A stretch of 64,000 bases of DNA from Lachnospiraceae bacterium (GTDB lineage Bacteria > Bacillota > Clostridia > Lachnospirales > Lachnospiraceae): NCBI GenBank assembly GCA_019423745.1, contig JAHZAV010000002.1, positions 125,165 to 189,164 on the forward strand. The letters run 5' to 3'. A model generated the notes under the pieces. The model worked only from the letters and a program-made list of their open reading frames with translations. It was not told the origin of the DNA and ran no database searches. The position numbers and the translations under genes are program-made. Positions within the stretch are counted from its first letter, which is position 1. Every line of letters begins with the position of its first letter. Shown here one piece after another: positions 34,814 to 43,365 of the stretch.

Positions 34814-36202
34814 TTATAAGGAATTTACAATCTCTTTGAACTTATCTCCACGTTCTTCATAGTTTTTAAACATTCCCCAGCTTGCACACGCCGGCGATAA
34901 TAAAACAGCATCTCCAGGCTGTGACGCCTTTATCGAAGTAAAAACAGCATCCTCAAATGTATCTTCAAAAACTATATTCGTAAAACCACATTCACGCGCT
35001 TCTTTTGCAATCTTTTCTTTTGTAGCACCAATCAGAACTAAGAGTCTGACTTTACCATCAAAACTTTCTATCCATTCTTTGTAAGTTGAATTCTTATCAT
35101 ACCCGCCTCCAATCAAAATAGTCGGGCGCCGCATTGCCTGGATTCCTTTGATGGCTGCATCCGGATTTGTTCCTTTGGAGTCATTATAATAGAAAACACC
35201 ATTCTTTTCCGCTACAAATTCAATTCTGTGAGCCACGCCTGCAAACTCGCGAAGCGTTTTTTTCACAACATCAAAGGATACCCCATACACAATAGCCATC
35301 GCAGAGGCTGCCATAACATTTTCATAATTGTGAACACCGAGAAGTTTCAGCTCCTCCACATTACAAATCAAGGTTCCTTCTGCATTTCCGTCATCCGGGT
35401 TCTTATAAATTATATTCCCCTCATCCAGATAAATACCTTTCTCCAGTTTATGAGCGCTGGAAAAAAACAAAACATTTGCTTTTACCTGTTCTGCAAACTG
35501 ACGCAGAACTTCATCTTCATAATTCAAAATGCAAAAGTCCTCTTCTGTCTGATTTCGCGCAATATTCATCTTCGCTTGAATATATGCCTCCATAGTGTGA
35601 TGGCGGTCCAAGTGATCCGGTGTCAGATTCAAAATTGCAGATACTCTTGGTCGAAATGTATGTATTGTCTCCAGCTGAAAACTACTCATCTCTGCAACAA
35701 TAACAGAGTCTTCTCTGGTTTGATCCACCACTGTTGTATAAGGATTTCCAATATTGCCTACTACAAACGCGCTATCTACCGCATTCTTGATAATTTCTCC
35801 CAACAGAGCAGTTGTAGTTGTCTTTCCATTTGTTCCTGTAATCGCAAGCACTTCTCCTTTTCCACATAGGTAGGCAAGCTCAATTTCTCCCATTATCTCA
35901 ATATTCTTCTCTTTCATTTTCAGAACAATGGGAAGATCTGTCGGCACACCGGGACTGATTACAACAAGATCCAACTTCTCCAACAATTCTTCCGGAAAAG
36001 AGCCTGTAACTATTTGAGCCTTTGTCCCTTCTCCCAGTTTGGCTAACGTCGCTGCTTTATCCAGTTTTTCATTGCCATCATAAAGAATTACATTTACTTT
36101 TCTTCTTTCTAAAAGCTTTGCTGCTCCTATGCCGCTGATTCCCAAGCCAAAAACCAGCGCTGTTTTCCCTGCCATTTGCATTTCCTGCTCTGTCTCCATC
36201 AT
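34814..36202 (-). CDS. murD: UDP-N-acetylmuramoylalanine-D-glutamate ligase
   Basis: The 462-residue Mur ligase adds D-glutamate to UDP-MurNAc-L-Ala. It has GLGISGIGAAKLLE at the N-terminus, the ATP loop AITGTNGKTTTTAL near 118, the NLTPDHLDRH motif, HRIEFV, and NDSKGTNPDAA. The start has GGAGG eight bases upstream. It lies between mraY and ftsW; murE, murF and murG, which normally border this region, are absent here. Confidence 0.97.
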   Translation of the reverse strand: MMETEQEMQMAGKTALVFGLGISGIGAAKLLERRKVNVILYDGNEKLDKAATLAKLGEGTKAQIVTGSFPEELLEKLDLVVISPGVPTDLPIVLKMKEKNIEIMGEIELAYLCGKGEVLAITGTNGKTTTTALLGEIIKNAVDSAFVVGNIGNPYTTVVDQTREDSVIVAEMSSFQLETIHTFRPRVSAILNLTPDHLDRHHTMEAYIQAKMNIARNQTEEDFCILNYEDEVLRQFAEQVKANVLFFSSAHKLEKGIYLDEGNIIYKNPDDGNAEGTLICNVEELKLLGVHNYENVMAASAMAIVYGVSFDVVKKTLREFAGVAHRIEFVAEKNGVFYYNDSKGTNPDAAIKGIQAMRRPTILIGGGYDKNSTYKEWIESFDGKVRLLVLIGATKEKIAKEARECGFTNIVFEDTFEDAVFTSIKASQPGDAVLLSPACASWGMFKNYEERGDKFKEIVNSL

Positions 36203-36215
36203 TTGTTTTGCCTCC

Positions 36216-37172
36216 TTACATGCCCATAAGCGCGATCAGACACAAGATCGCTGTGATAATTGAAAAAACTGCTACAACCTTTGTCTCCGACCAGCCGCAC
36301 AATTCAAAATGGTGATGGATTGGTGCCATTTTAAAGAATCTTTTACCACCTGTCTTTTTGAAGTATGTAACCTGTATCATAACAGAGAGTACTTCTACCA
36401 GATAAATCAGACCTACAATTATAATGAAAATCGGCATCTGAAGCATGTAAGCTGTCGATGCTACAAAACCGCCAAGCGCCAGTGAACCTGTATCTCCCAT
36501 AAATACACTCGCCGGATAAACATTAAAAAGAAGGAATCCCATCAGCGCCCCAACTACAGCGCAGGTTATCGGTTCTATACCGCTTTTGGTACCTATGGCC
36601 ACCACTGTAAAAAAGGTAGCTACAAGTACCGTAACACTGGACGCAAGGCCATCCAGACCATCTGTAAAATTCACCCCGTTTACTGTTCCAATGACTGCCA
36701 CAAAAAGAAGCGGAATTGCAAGCCATCCGATATCCAGATATTTCCCTCCCGAAAAAGGAATCAGCATCTCCAGAGAAATACCTGTAAATTTCACCATATA
36801 AAATGCAAATACGGCTGTCACAAGAATCTGAAGTGCCATTTTCTGTTTAGGAAACAATCCATCCGAACGTTTCAGTACTACTTTCAAATAATCATCCAAG
36901 AAACCAATTAATCCGAACCCCAACGTAACAAAAAGAATCGGAATAATATTAGGATACTTGGGGATATAAAATACGGAAGTTACTACAACAGCAATGAGTA
37001 TAATCACACCGCCCATCGTAGGTGTTCCTGCTTTTTTCAGATGAGATTTTACACCCTCTTCTCTTTCTGTCTGTCCCATTTTCAATCTGCGAAGGACAGG
37101 AATAATGACCGGTCCCATCACAACGCTCAATGCAAATGATATCAATACTGGAATAAAAATTGTATAATCCAT
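36216..37172 (-). CDS. mraY: Phospho-N-acetylmuramoyl-pentapeptide transferase
   Basis: The 318-residue, ten-helix membrane enzyme makes lipid I from UDP-MurNAc-pentapeptide and undecaprenyl phosphate. Family signatures are KKAGTPTMGG near 47, FLDDYLKV with the aspartate pair, NFTDGLDGLA, PASVFMGDTGS and the C-terminal MAPIHHHFE. The start follows AGAGGTG. It is followed by murD after 13 bp. Confidence 0.97.
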   Translation of the reverse strand: MDYTIFIPVLISFALSVVMGPVIIPVLRRLKMGQTEREEGVKSHLKKAGTPTMGGVIILIAVVVTSVFYIPKYPNIIPILFVTLGFGLIGFLDDYLKVVLKRSDGLFPKQKMALQILVTAVFAFYMVKFTGISLEMLIPFSGGKYLDIGWLAIPLLFVAVIGTVNGVNFTDGLDGLASSVTVLVATFFTVVAIGTKSGIEPITCAVVGALMGFLLFNVYPASVFMGDTGSLALGGFVASTAYMLQMPIFIIIVGLIYLVEVLSVMIQVTYFKKTGGKRFFKMAPIHHHFELCGWSETKVVAVFSIITAILCLIALMGM

Positions 37173-37226
37173 AGATACACCTCTTATCTCTTTTGTTATT
37201 TAACTTAAAACAGTATACTTCATTTC

Positions 37227-39008
37227 TTATCCTTTTTCAATGCCAAGATAGGGAAGTACATTCTCAAATATTTCCCGCATTACCGGTGCAGCTATGGTCC
37301 CTCCATAATAGATCCCCTGTGGATTATAAATAATACACATTCCCAGTACCTGCGGGTCATCCGCTGGTGCAAATCCCAAAAAGGAAGAAATATATTTGTT
37401 GGCACTTCTTGGAAGTGTCTGTGAAGTGGCCGTTTTACCTCCAACTCGATATCCCTCTACTGCCCCATTTTTTCCTGATCCTTCTTTCACGACTCCTTCC
37501 AGAAGCTGACGCATCTGTTCGGAAACCTTCTCCGAAAGGATTCTGTCACCTTTTTTAAACTCCAGCTCTTCTTCCACTTCTCCATCGTAAGAGATTACAC
37601 TTTTCCCTATATGCGGTGTCACTCGGACTCCCCCGTTAATAAGGGAGCTTACTGTAGAAGCCAGCTGAATAGGGGTAATTTGAAAAGATTGACCAAAAGT
37701 CATGGTTGCCAGCTCTACGGTTCCTATATCTTCCTTTTTGTGCATAATAGTCCCTGCCTCTCCCGGCAAGTCTACCCCAGTCAAATTTAATAGTCCAAAT
37801 TTTTCATAATAATCATAAAATTTATCTGCCCCAAGCCTAAGACCTATGTCCATAAATACCGGATTACAGGAATTTTGGACGCCCTCCGCAAATGTCTCCT
37901 GCCCATGCCCTCCCACTTTGTGACAGCGGATTTTCCTGTCCTCCACAATCCGGTACCCCGGACAATGAAAGGTATCTTCCAGCGAAACGACTCCCTCCTC
38001 AAGGCAGGCTGACGCTGTAATGATTTTAAAAGTAGATCCGGGTTCATACGTATCGTTTATGCAACGGTTCCGCCACATCTGATTCAGCTTATCCTGCTTT
38101 TCTTCCTCTGACATTCCGCCAGTATCCTCTCCTGTATTTAAGGTAAAAGGATCATTGAGATTAAATTCCGGAACATTTACCATTGCAATAATCTCTCCGT
38201 TCTGCGGATTCATAAAAAGGATAGATACTGCATCAGCCTCCTTTTCTTCCATTACTTTTTCTGCCATTTGCTGTGCATACATCTGAACATTATAATCCAG
38301 CGTAATACGAAGCGTATTCCCTGGGACCGGCTCTACCCGGTCTTCCGCTACTCCGTCCAGTTCTATGCCTCTTGCATCTGTAGTAGTCAGTATTCTTCCA
38401 TTCTTGCCTTTCAGATACTCCTCATATTTTACTTCAAGACCGATGATTCCCTGATTGTCTCCTCCGGTAAACCCCAGTACAGTAGAAGCAAGATCCTCAT
38501 AAGGGTAGTAACGTTTAAAGTCTTCATCCACCTTAACGCCATCGAGATTCATATCCCGGATCTGGTCTCCGATTTCTTTATCCACATTTGTTTTAATTCT
38601 CTCCATGGAGGAAACCTTCTCTACCTTCTCACGCACAGACGCTTCCTCCATATCCAGAGTCCGTGAAAGTGCTCTTATTACCTCTTCTTGATCTGTAATC
38701 TGACTATGGATGACAGAAATGGTACATACTGTACGATTTGTTGCCAGAATATTTCCAGAAGCATCTATAATCTCCCCTCTTGCAGCTTTAATTTCTCTCT
38801 CTCTTTCATGAAGCGCCTCTGCTTTCTCCTGATAATATTCTGCATCAAATACCATCAAATAAACAAGCCGCCCGATCAAGAAAAAGATAATGAAGACCGC
38901 ACACAAAAAAACAATCAAAATTTTTTTCTTATTATATGTTTTATTACGCACAAAAAACCTCACAAAAGCCTTTCTATACTTTATTACTGCTTTTGTGAGG
39001 TTATTCAT
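37227..39008 (-). CDS. spoVD: SpoVD-like class B penicillin-binding protein
   Basis: The protein of up to 593 residues has one N-terminal helix (IVFLCAVFIIFFLIGRLVYL), a dimerisation domain and a transpeptidase domain with STFK (YEPGSTFKIIT), SCN and, instead of the usual KTG, KTA (GGKTATSQ). No PASTA domain follows. In Bacillus the SpoVD relative makes spore cortex peptidoglycan. The start is uncertain. The ATG at 39008 lacks a ribosome binding site, and its first 18 codons run through a strong terminator hairpin. GTG at 38951 (about 574 residues) has GTGAGG upstream, within the hairpin's 3' arm. It may be vegetative rather than sporulation specific. Confidence 0.85.
   Translation of the reverse strand: MNNLTKAVIKYRKAFVRFFVRNKTYNKKKILIVFLCAVFIIFFLIGRLVYLMVFDAEYYQEKAEALHEREREIKAARGEIIDASGNILATNRTVCTISVIHSQITDQEEVIRALSRTLDMEEASVREKVEKVSSMERIKTNVDKEIGDQIRDMNLDGVKVDEDFKRYYPYEDLASTVLGFTGGDNQGIIGLEVKYEEYLKGKNGRILTTTDARGIELDGVAEDRVEPVPGNTLRITLDYNVQMYAQQMAEKVMEEKEADAVSILFMNPQNGEIIAMVNVPEFNLNDPFTLNTGEDTGGMSEEEKQDKLNQMWRNRCINDTYEPGSTFKIITASACLEEGVVSLEDTFHCPGYRIVEDRKIRCHKVGGHGQETFAEGVQNSCNPVFMDIGLRLGADKFYDYYEKFGLLNLTGVDLPGEAGTIMHKKEDIGTVELATMTFGQSFQITPIQLASTVSSLINGGVRVTPHIGKSVISYDGEVEEELEFKKGDRILSEKVSEQMRQLLEGVVKEGSGKNGAVEGYRVGGKTATSQTLPRSANKYISSFLGFAPADDPQVLGMCIIYNPQGIYYGGTIAAPVMREIFENVLPYLGIEKG
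38952..39002 (-). terminator. Terminator hairpin between ftsI and spoVD
   Basis: Perfect 14-bp arms (AACCTCACAAAAGC, 39002..38989, with 38969..38956) and a 19-base loop are followed by six T on the minus strand (38957..38952). It starts eight bases after the ftsI stop. It overlaps the apparent spoVD N-terminus, so readthrough would be needed for expression from the mraZ promoter. Confidence 0.85.
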
Positions 39009-39009
39009 T

Positions 39010-40869
39010 TTATTCAGCTGATGCAGCTGATTCTGTATCTGATGTTTTTGTAATTCCCAAATAGGGGAAAATTTCTTTCATAATATCACTGGCCATTTGT
39101 ACAGCCAGAGAACTCTGTGCCTGATCATATTCATTTGGCTCGTCGATCACAACGTAAATCGCAATCTCCGGATTTTCCTGTGGAGCATACCCAATAAAGG
39201 ATACCAGGTTCTTTCCCTCTGATCTTGGAAGTTTTTCCGCTGTACCAGTTTTTCCTCCCACTTCATATCCTTCCAGATCCGCCAACTGACCACTGCCGTT
39301 TTGAACAACTCCACGCATATACTCTTTTACAAGAGTACTGGTCTCTTCAGAAATTGTTCTTTTGACGAGCACAGGTTCTTCATTTTCTACTACATTACCG
39401 TTTTCATCCTGTATCTGCTTTATTATATGGGGTTCATAATACTCCCCGCCATTGATGAGCGAACAAAATCCTGCCATCAACTGTGTCATTGTCACGTTAA
39501 AGTTCTGTCCGAATGCATTGGTCGCAAGGCTGGTTTCATCCATATTATCCACCGTATAGAGCAACCCCTCTGTTGAAGCTTCTCCCGGAAGATCAATCCC
39601 AGTCAGTTCTCCAAAACCAAATACGTGCTGATACTTAACAAAATCTTCCGCACCAATTTTTTCCCCGATCTGCATAAGAGCAACGTTGCATGAGTTTTCT
39701 ACCGCTTCTTTCAGAGTCTGCGTACCATGTCCCTCTCTGTTAATACAATGAATATCATATCCGCCAATATGAAGACTTCCTTCACAGTAAAAAGTCTCAT
39801 CTCCAGTAAGTGCACCCGTCTCCAAAGCAGCTGCTACTGTGAAAGGTTTCATTGTAGAACCTGGTTCATAAGTATCACTGACACAGAAATTTTTCCATAA
39901 AGAGTTTAATGCCTCCAGCTGCTCTTCGTCTGACATAGCATCCAACTCTTCCTGTGTATAGTAATTTGACAAATCTCTTGGATTATTCAAATCGAAATTC
40001 GGATAGCTGGCTTCCGCAATAATCTCACCATTTTGGGGATTCATAATCATAACAGCTGTGTTTTTACTTCCCTCTCCAGGAGTCGCATTATTTTTTCTTT
40101 CATCGTTGAATTGTTTGATATACTTTTCTACAATACTCTGTACCTGAACATCAATTGTAGACACAACTGTTTTTCCGTTAATCGGCTCTTTTACAGTCTG
40201 TTCCATAGATGTTCCCCCATCGAGATATCCGTACTCTCTTCCATCCGTACCATTCAATATGGTATTATAGTAGCCTTCTATGCCTCCATTTCCTACATTT
40301 CCATCAACTGTAAACCCTATCACATCACTTGCAAGCGTATCATAGGGATATGTTCTGACATAGTCCGCTTCCAGCCATATTCCTTTTACATCCGGATAAT
40401 TTTTATCATCCTCATCAATGTTCTCGAATTCTTTTGCTGTATTATAGTCTATCCCCTTTTTCAGCACACTATATCTGCTGTTAGGTGACTCTTCAATCAG
40501 AGTATCTACCTCTTCCTCTTCTATTCCAAAGCAATCCTTAAGAACCTGTTTTGTCGGTTCCACATAATCTTCATCGCTCAGCATGGTTTTGACATCCAGA
40601 ATAACATTATAAACCCTTTCACTGGTAGCAATCTTTGTACCATTGCGGTCAACAATATCACCTCTTTTATAGGGAATAACCCGACTGTCATATTGCTGCT
40701 GATCCAGAACAATTTTCGTATATTCTTTCCCGTCAGATGCATTAATATAGGTAATTCTCCCTATTAGAAAAACAAAAGCTAGTATAATCCCCAAATAGAG
40801 GATGACTAGCTTTTTTTGCATAAATTTGGGAAATTTCTTTCTCAAGCGACGTGTAATCTTTTTTGACAT
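39010..40869 (-). CDS. ftsI: Septal class B penicillin-binding protein FtsI/PBP2B
   Basis: The 619-residue bitopic transpeptidase crosslinks septal peptidoglycan. The N-terminus is basic with one helix (LVILYLGIILAFVFLIGRI), followed by the dimerisation domain (PYKRGDIVDRNGTKIATS) and the catalytic domain with STMK (YEPGSTMKPFT), SCN (VENSCNVAL) and KTGT (VGGKTGTAEK). It has no PASTA domains. It is ten bases after the ftsL-like gene and paralogous to the next gene. Confidence 0.93.
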   Translation of the reverse strand: MSKKITRRLRKKFPKFMQKKLVILYLGIILAFVFLIGRITYINASDGKEYTKIVLDQQQYDSRVIPYKRGDIVDRNGTKIATSERVYNVILDVKTMLSDEDYVEPTKQVLKDCFGIEEEEVDTLIEESPNSRYSVLKKGIDYNTAKEFENIDEDDKNYPDVKGIWLEADYVRTYPYDTLASDVIGFTVDGNVGNGGIEGYYNTILNGTDGREYGYLDGGTSMEQTVKEPINGKTVVSTIDVQVQSIVEKYIKQFNDERKNNATPGEGSKNTAVMIMNPQNGEIIAEASYPNFDLNNPRDLSNYYTQEELDAMSDEEQLEALNSLWKNFCVSDTYEPGSTMKPFTVAAALETGALTGDETFYCEGSLHIGGYDIHCINREGHGTQTLKEAVENSCNVALMQIGEKIGAEDFVKYQHVFGFGELTGIDLPGEASTEGLLYTVDNMDETSLATNAFGQNFNVTMTQLMAGFCSLINGGEYYEPHIIKQIQDENGNVVENEEPVLVKRTISEETSTLVKEYMRGVVQNGSGQLADLEGYEVGGKTGTAEKLPRSEGKNLVSFIGYAPQENPEIAIYVVIDEPNEYDQAQSSLAVQMASDIMKEIFPYLGITKTSDTESAASAE

Positions 40870-40878
40870 ATTCCCACC

Positions 40879-41427
40879 TTAATTCTGTACATCCTTGGAA
40901 CTTGCAAGCATTCCATCATCTGGTATTTCTTCATACTGCTTTACGTAGTCCCCATTCGGATTATCATACTCTACAATCTGATCCTTGTCGGCATAAACCA
41001 TTCCCAATTCATTGATGGCCTTATCCCGTACTTCTTCCAGATTTACAGAATCCATAATTGTATTATATTTTGTTGTATTTTCTTCCTTCATATCTGCCAG
41101 TTCCTCCTGCATTGCAGTAATATTTCTGGAACGGCTTGTAATCTGCGACTGAAGTCTCACATAATTAACACAGATTACTAATGCAAGTACAGCAGCCACT
41201 GTGAGGAAAATAACATAGCCCTTATTGACTTTTAAAGCTTTCCTCTGATTTTGACGAATCTGACGGCTCCGTCTAGTATATTGCGGATCTCTTCTTCTTT
41301 CCCTTTGCCCCTGCTGTGGAGCGTACTCTGGTTTAGGAACAGTATTCCCATATACATACATAGACTGGGGATTACTTCTTCTGCTGTATGCTGTTGTCTG
41401 TCTTTTTGAAGTTCTTCCTGATGCCAT
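40879..41427 (-). CDS. ftsL: FtsL-like septum formation protein
   Basis: The 182-residue protein has a long basic cytoplasmic region (about 70 residues, many Arg and Gln), one membrane helix (GYVIFLTVAAVLALVICVNYV) and an extracytoplasmic coiled coil (SQITSRSRNITAMQEELADM) ending in NELGMVYADKDQIVEY, typical of FtsL/DivIC. It would form part of the FtsQ-FtsL-DivIC complex. Position between rsmH and ftsI is the ftsL slot. The N-terminal extension is longer than in most FtsL. Confidence 0.88.
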   Translation of the reverse strand: MASGRTSKRQTTAYSRRSNPQSMYVYGNTVPKPEYAPQQGQRERRRDPQYTRRSRQIRQNQRKALKVNKGYVIFLTVAAVLALVICVNYVRLQSQITSRSRNITAMQEELADMKEENTTKYNTIMDSVNLEEVRDKAINELGMVYADKDQIVEYDNPNGDYVKQYEEIPDDGMLASSKDVQN

Positions 41428-41477
41428 CGAATCGTCCCCTTTCTTTTTATACTCCTTTTGTTACCGGTTCTGTCCTT

Positions 41478-42413
41478 TTAACTTCTCTCAAAAATACGAA
41501 GCTTCGCGCTTTTAGAGCGACTATTCTCTTCCAACTCCTTCTGGCTGGGCAGAATCGGCTTTTTAGTAACAATACTCCCTTTTGAAACTTTTCCGCACAC
41601 ACATACCGGAAAATCTCTTGGACAGGTACACGGATCCTCATTTTTTTTGAATGCACTTTTTACGATCCTATCTTCCAGTGAATGGAACGTAATAATACAT
41701 AATCTCCCGCCCGGTTTCAGCAATTCAATCATATCGTCCAGTGAATTTCTTAAAACTTCCAGTTCTCTGTTAAGCTCAATCCGAATTGCCTGAAATGTCC
41801 TTTTCGCAGGATGCCCTGATTTTTTCTGATATTTCATTGGTATCGCATGTCTGATAATCTCTACCAGCTGTCCTGTTGTTTCGATGGGTCTTTTCGCGCG
41901 TTCCGCCACAATATGTCTGGCAATATTCTTAGCGAACTTGTCCTCCCCGTAATCACGGATCACGCGATAAAGATCCATCTCACTGTAGTCATTGACGATG
42001 TCTCTGGCCGTCATTTCCTGACGCCTGTCCATTCTCATATCCAGAGGTGCATCTTCACGATAGGAGAATCCCCGTTCTGCCGTATCCAATTGATAAGAAG
42101 ATACGCCCAGATCAAGCACGATCCCATCGACCTTGTCAATGCCTAACTTTTGGAGCTGCGACTTCATATCACAATAGTTGCTCCGGACTATTGTAACTTT
42201 CTCCCCGAAGTCTTTTAAGCGGATTCCTGCTGCTTCCACAGCAGCTTCATCCTGGTCTATTCCTACAATACTCCCCTTGTCACCGAGACGCCTGCACACT
42301 TCATATGCATGTCCGCCTCCACCAAGCGTTCCGTCCACATATATACCGTCCGGCTTGATGTTAAGTCCATTTACAGTTTCTTCAAGTAATACTGATTTGT
42401 GACTGAATCCCAT
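41478..42413 (-). CDS. rsmH: 16S rRNA m4C1402 methyltransferase RsmH
   Basis: The 311-residue SAM-dependent enzyme methylates C1402 of 16S rRNA. Visible motifs are the N-terminal [10 protein letters not shown], the SAM site [13 protein letters not shown] near 28, [27 protein letters not shown], and [26 protein letters not shown] cluster near 265 is typical of Firmicute RsmH. It follows mraZ by 12 bp. Confidence 0.97.
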   Translation of the reverse strand: MGFSHKSVLLEETVNGLNIKPDGIYVDGTLGGGGHAYEVCRRLGDKGSIVGIDQDEAAVEAAGIRLKDFGEKVTIVRSNYCDMKSQLQKLGIDKVDGIVLDLGVSSYQLDTAERGFSYREDAPLDMRMDRRQEMTARDIVNDYSEMDLYRVIRDYGEDKFAKNIARHIVAERAKRPIETTGQLVEIIRHAIPMKYQKKSGHPAKRTFQAIRIELNRELEVLRNSLDDMIELLKPGGRLCIITFHSLEDRIVKSAFKKNEDPCTCPRDFPVCVCGKVSKGSIVTKKPILPSQKELEENSRSKSAKLRIFERS

Positions 42414-42425
42414 ATCTTCTCCCTC

Positions 42426-42866
42426 TTAGATACTGAATCCGTTTGCTTCCATATCTGATGCAATATCTTCAATAGAAAGCTCCACTTCAGCATTCTTTTC
42501 ATCCCATCTTGCTTTGTCCCAGATTTCGGCACGCTTCCCCATACCGATAAATACAACTTCTTTTCCAAGCTTGGCGTATTCTCTAAGAACAGATGGAATT
42601 AGTGTTCTACCTTGCTTATCAAGGTCGCCGTCTGTTGCACTTCCCTGAAAGAAATATGCAAATGCTCTGGCTTTTTTATCTGTGGTTGTTGGTAAGGCGT
42701 TCAGTTTTTCTTCAAAGGCGTTCCATTCGTTTTCCGGATATACATACAGACAATTTTCCATCCCTTTTGTTATAACGAAATGCTCCCCTAAATCGTCACG
42801 GAATTTTGCTGGAATAATCAGCCTTCCTTTAGGATCGATATTGTGACTGTATTCTCCTTTCAACAT
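42426..42866 (-). CDS. mraZ: Transcriptional regulator MraZ
   Basis: The 146-residue protein has two SpoVT-AbrB-type repeats: GEYSHNIDPKGRLIIPAKFR at the start, and GDLDKQGRTLIPSVLREYA near 82, each with the DxxGR signature. MraZ forms rings that bind direct repeats upstream of its own gene and represses the dcw cluster. Seven evenly spaced boxes lie over its promoter here. AAGGTGAG precedes the ATG. It heads the cluster. Confidence 0.97.
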   Translation of the reverse strand: MLKGEYSHNIDPKGRLIIPAKFRDDLGEHFVITKGMENCLYVYPENEWNAFEEKLNALPTTTDKKARAFAYFFQGSATDGDLDKQGRTLIPSVLREYAKLGKEVVFIGMGKRAEIWDKARWDEKNAEVELSIEDIASDMEANGFSI

Positions 42867-42895
42867 TAGAACTCACCTTCTTTCAAAGCGGTCTG

Positions 42896-42962
42896 CCACT
42901 TTCGTACCACTTTATACCACTTTTCGCCACTTTCTACCACTTGAGACCATTGTAAACCACTT
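42896..42962 (-). promoter_or_regulatory. Seven-box MraZ operator
   Basis: The plus-strand sequence CCACTT (AAGTGG on the minus strand) or a close variant begins at 42896, 42907, 42917, 42927, 42937, 42947 (CCATTG) and 42957. Spacing is 11 bp once and 10 bp five times, one helix turn each. The boxes run from inside the -35/-10 spacer to 30 bp before the mraZ ATG. They resemble MraZ boxes described as GTGGG repeats in Escherichia coli and AAAGTG repeats in Mollicutes. Confidence 0.85.
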
Positions 42963-42977
42963 CACCAGCGATTTCAA
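42949..42977 (-). promoter_or_regulatory. Promoter of the mraZ-dcw cluster
   Basis: TTGAAA (42977..42972) and TACAAT (42954..42949) are 17 bp apart. The upstream-most MraZ boxes overlap the spacer and the -10 element, so MraZ binding would block polymerase. Confidence 0.8.
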
Positions 42978-43005
42978 GCCTTTTTTTCTAAAAAATCCCT
43001 AATAG

Positions 43006-43041
43006 CGCAAAAAAAGAACAGGAAAAATTTTCCTGTTCTTT
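43006..43041 (-). terminator. Terminator of the degV-small membrane protein unit
   Basis: Perfect 14-bp arms (AAAGAACAGGAAAA, 43041..43028, with 43026..43013) around one base are followed by a long T-run. It separates this unit from the mraZ promoter. Confidence 0.85.
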
Positions 43042-43071
43042 GCTTCTGTTTCTCTATATTTTACAAATCTA

Positions 43072-43314
43072 TTATTCCGCCTCATTTAAATTTGTTTCAT
43101 AATCAGTGATAGCCGAATAGTCTACTTCCGCTGTCTCCTGAGGCCTGCTGTCTTCATATACGCCATATGCAGAATATCCGATCCAGCATACCAGAGCTAG
43201 TCCCAGTACAGCCACCACACAACGTCTTAAAAGATGGCGTACTTTCTGCTTTTTCATACTCTGCTTGCGCTTTGCTTTTTCCTGTTTGTATTTATCTACT
43301 TTTTCCTGGCTCAT
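43072..43314 (-). CDS. Small membrane protein of unknown function
   Basis: The 80-residue protein has a strongly basic N-terminal half with a Lys/Gln-rich helix (KVDKYKQEKAKRKQSMKKQK), one membrane helix (CVVAVLGLALVCWIGYSAYG), and a short acidic outer tail. The ATG at 43314 has AGGAG nine bases upstream; an upstream TTG is less likely. It is downstream of degV by 51 bp and ahead of a terminator. No family recognised. Confidence 0.75.
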   Translation of the reverse strand: MSQEKVDKYKQEKAKRKQSMKKQKVRHLLRRCVVAVLGLALVCWIGYSAYGVYEDSRPQETAEVDYSAITDYETNLNEAE

Positions 43315-43365
43315 ATCTTCATACTCCTTTTTCAATCAACTGCTATTATATCATACAGGCCAGGA

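Noticed and set aside
42896..42962. CRISPR array
   Set aside because: The repeated units are only about 6 bp at 10-bp spacing and lie over the mraZ promoter; they fit a protein operator.
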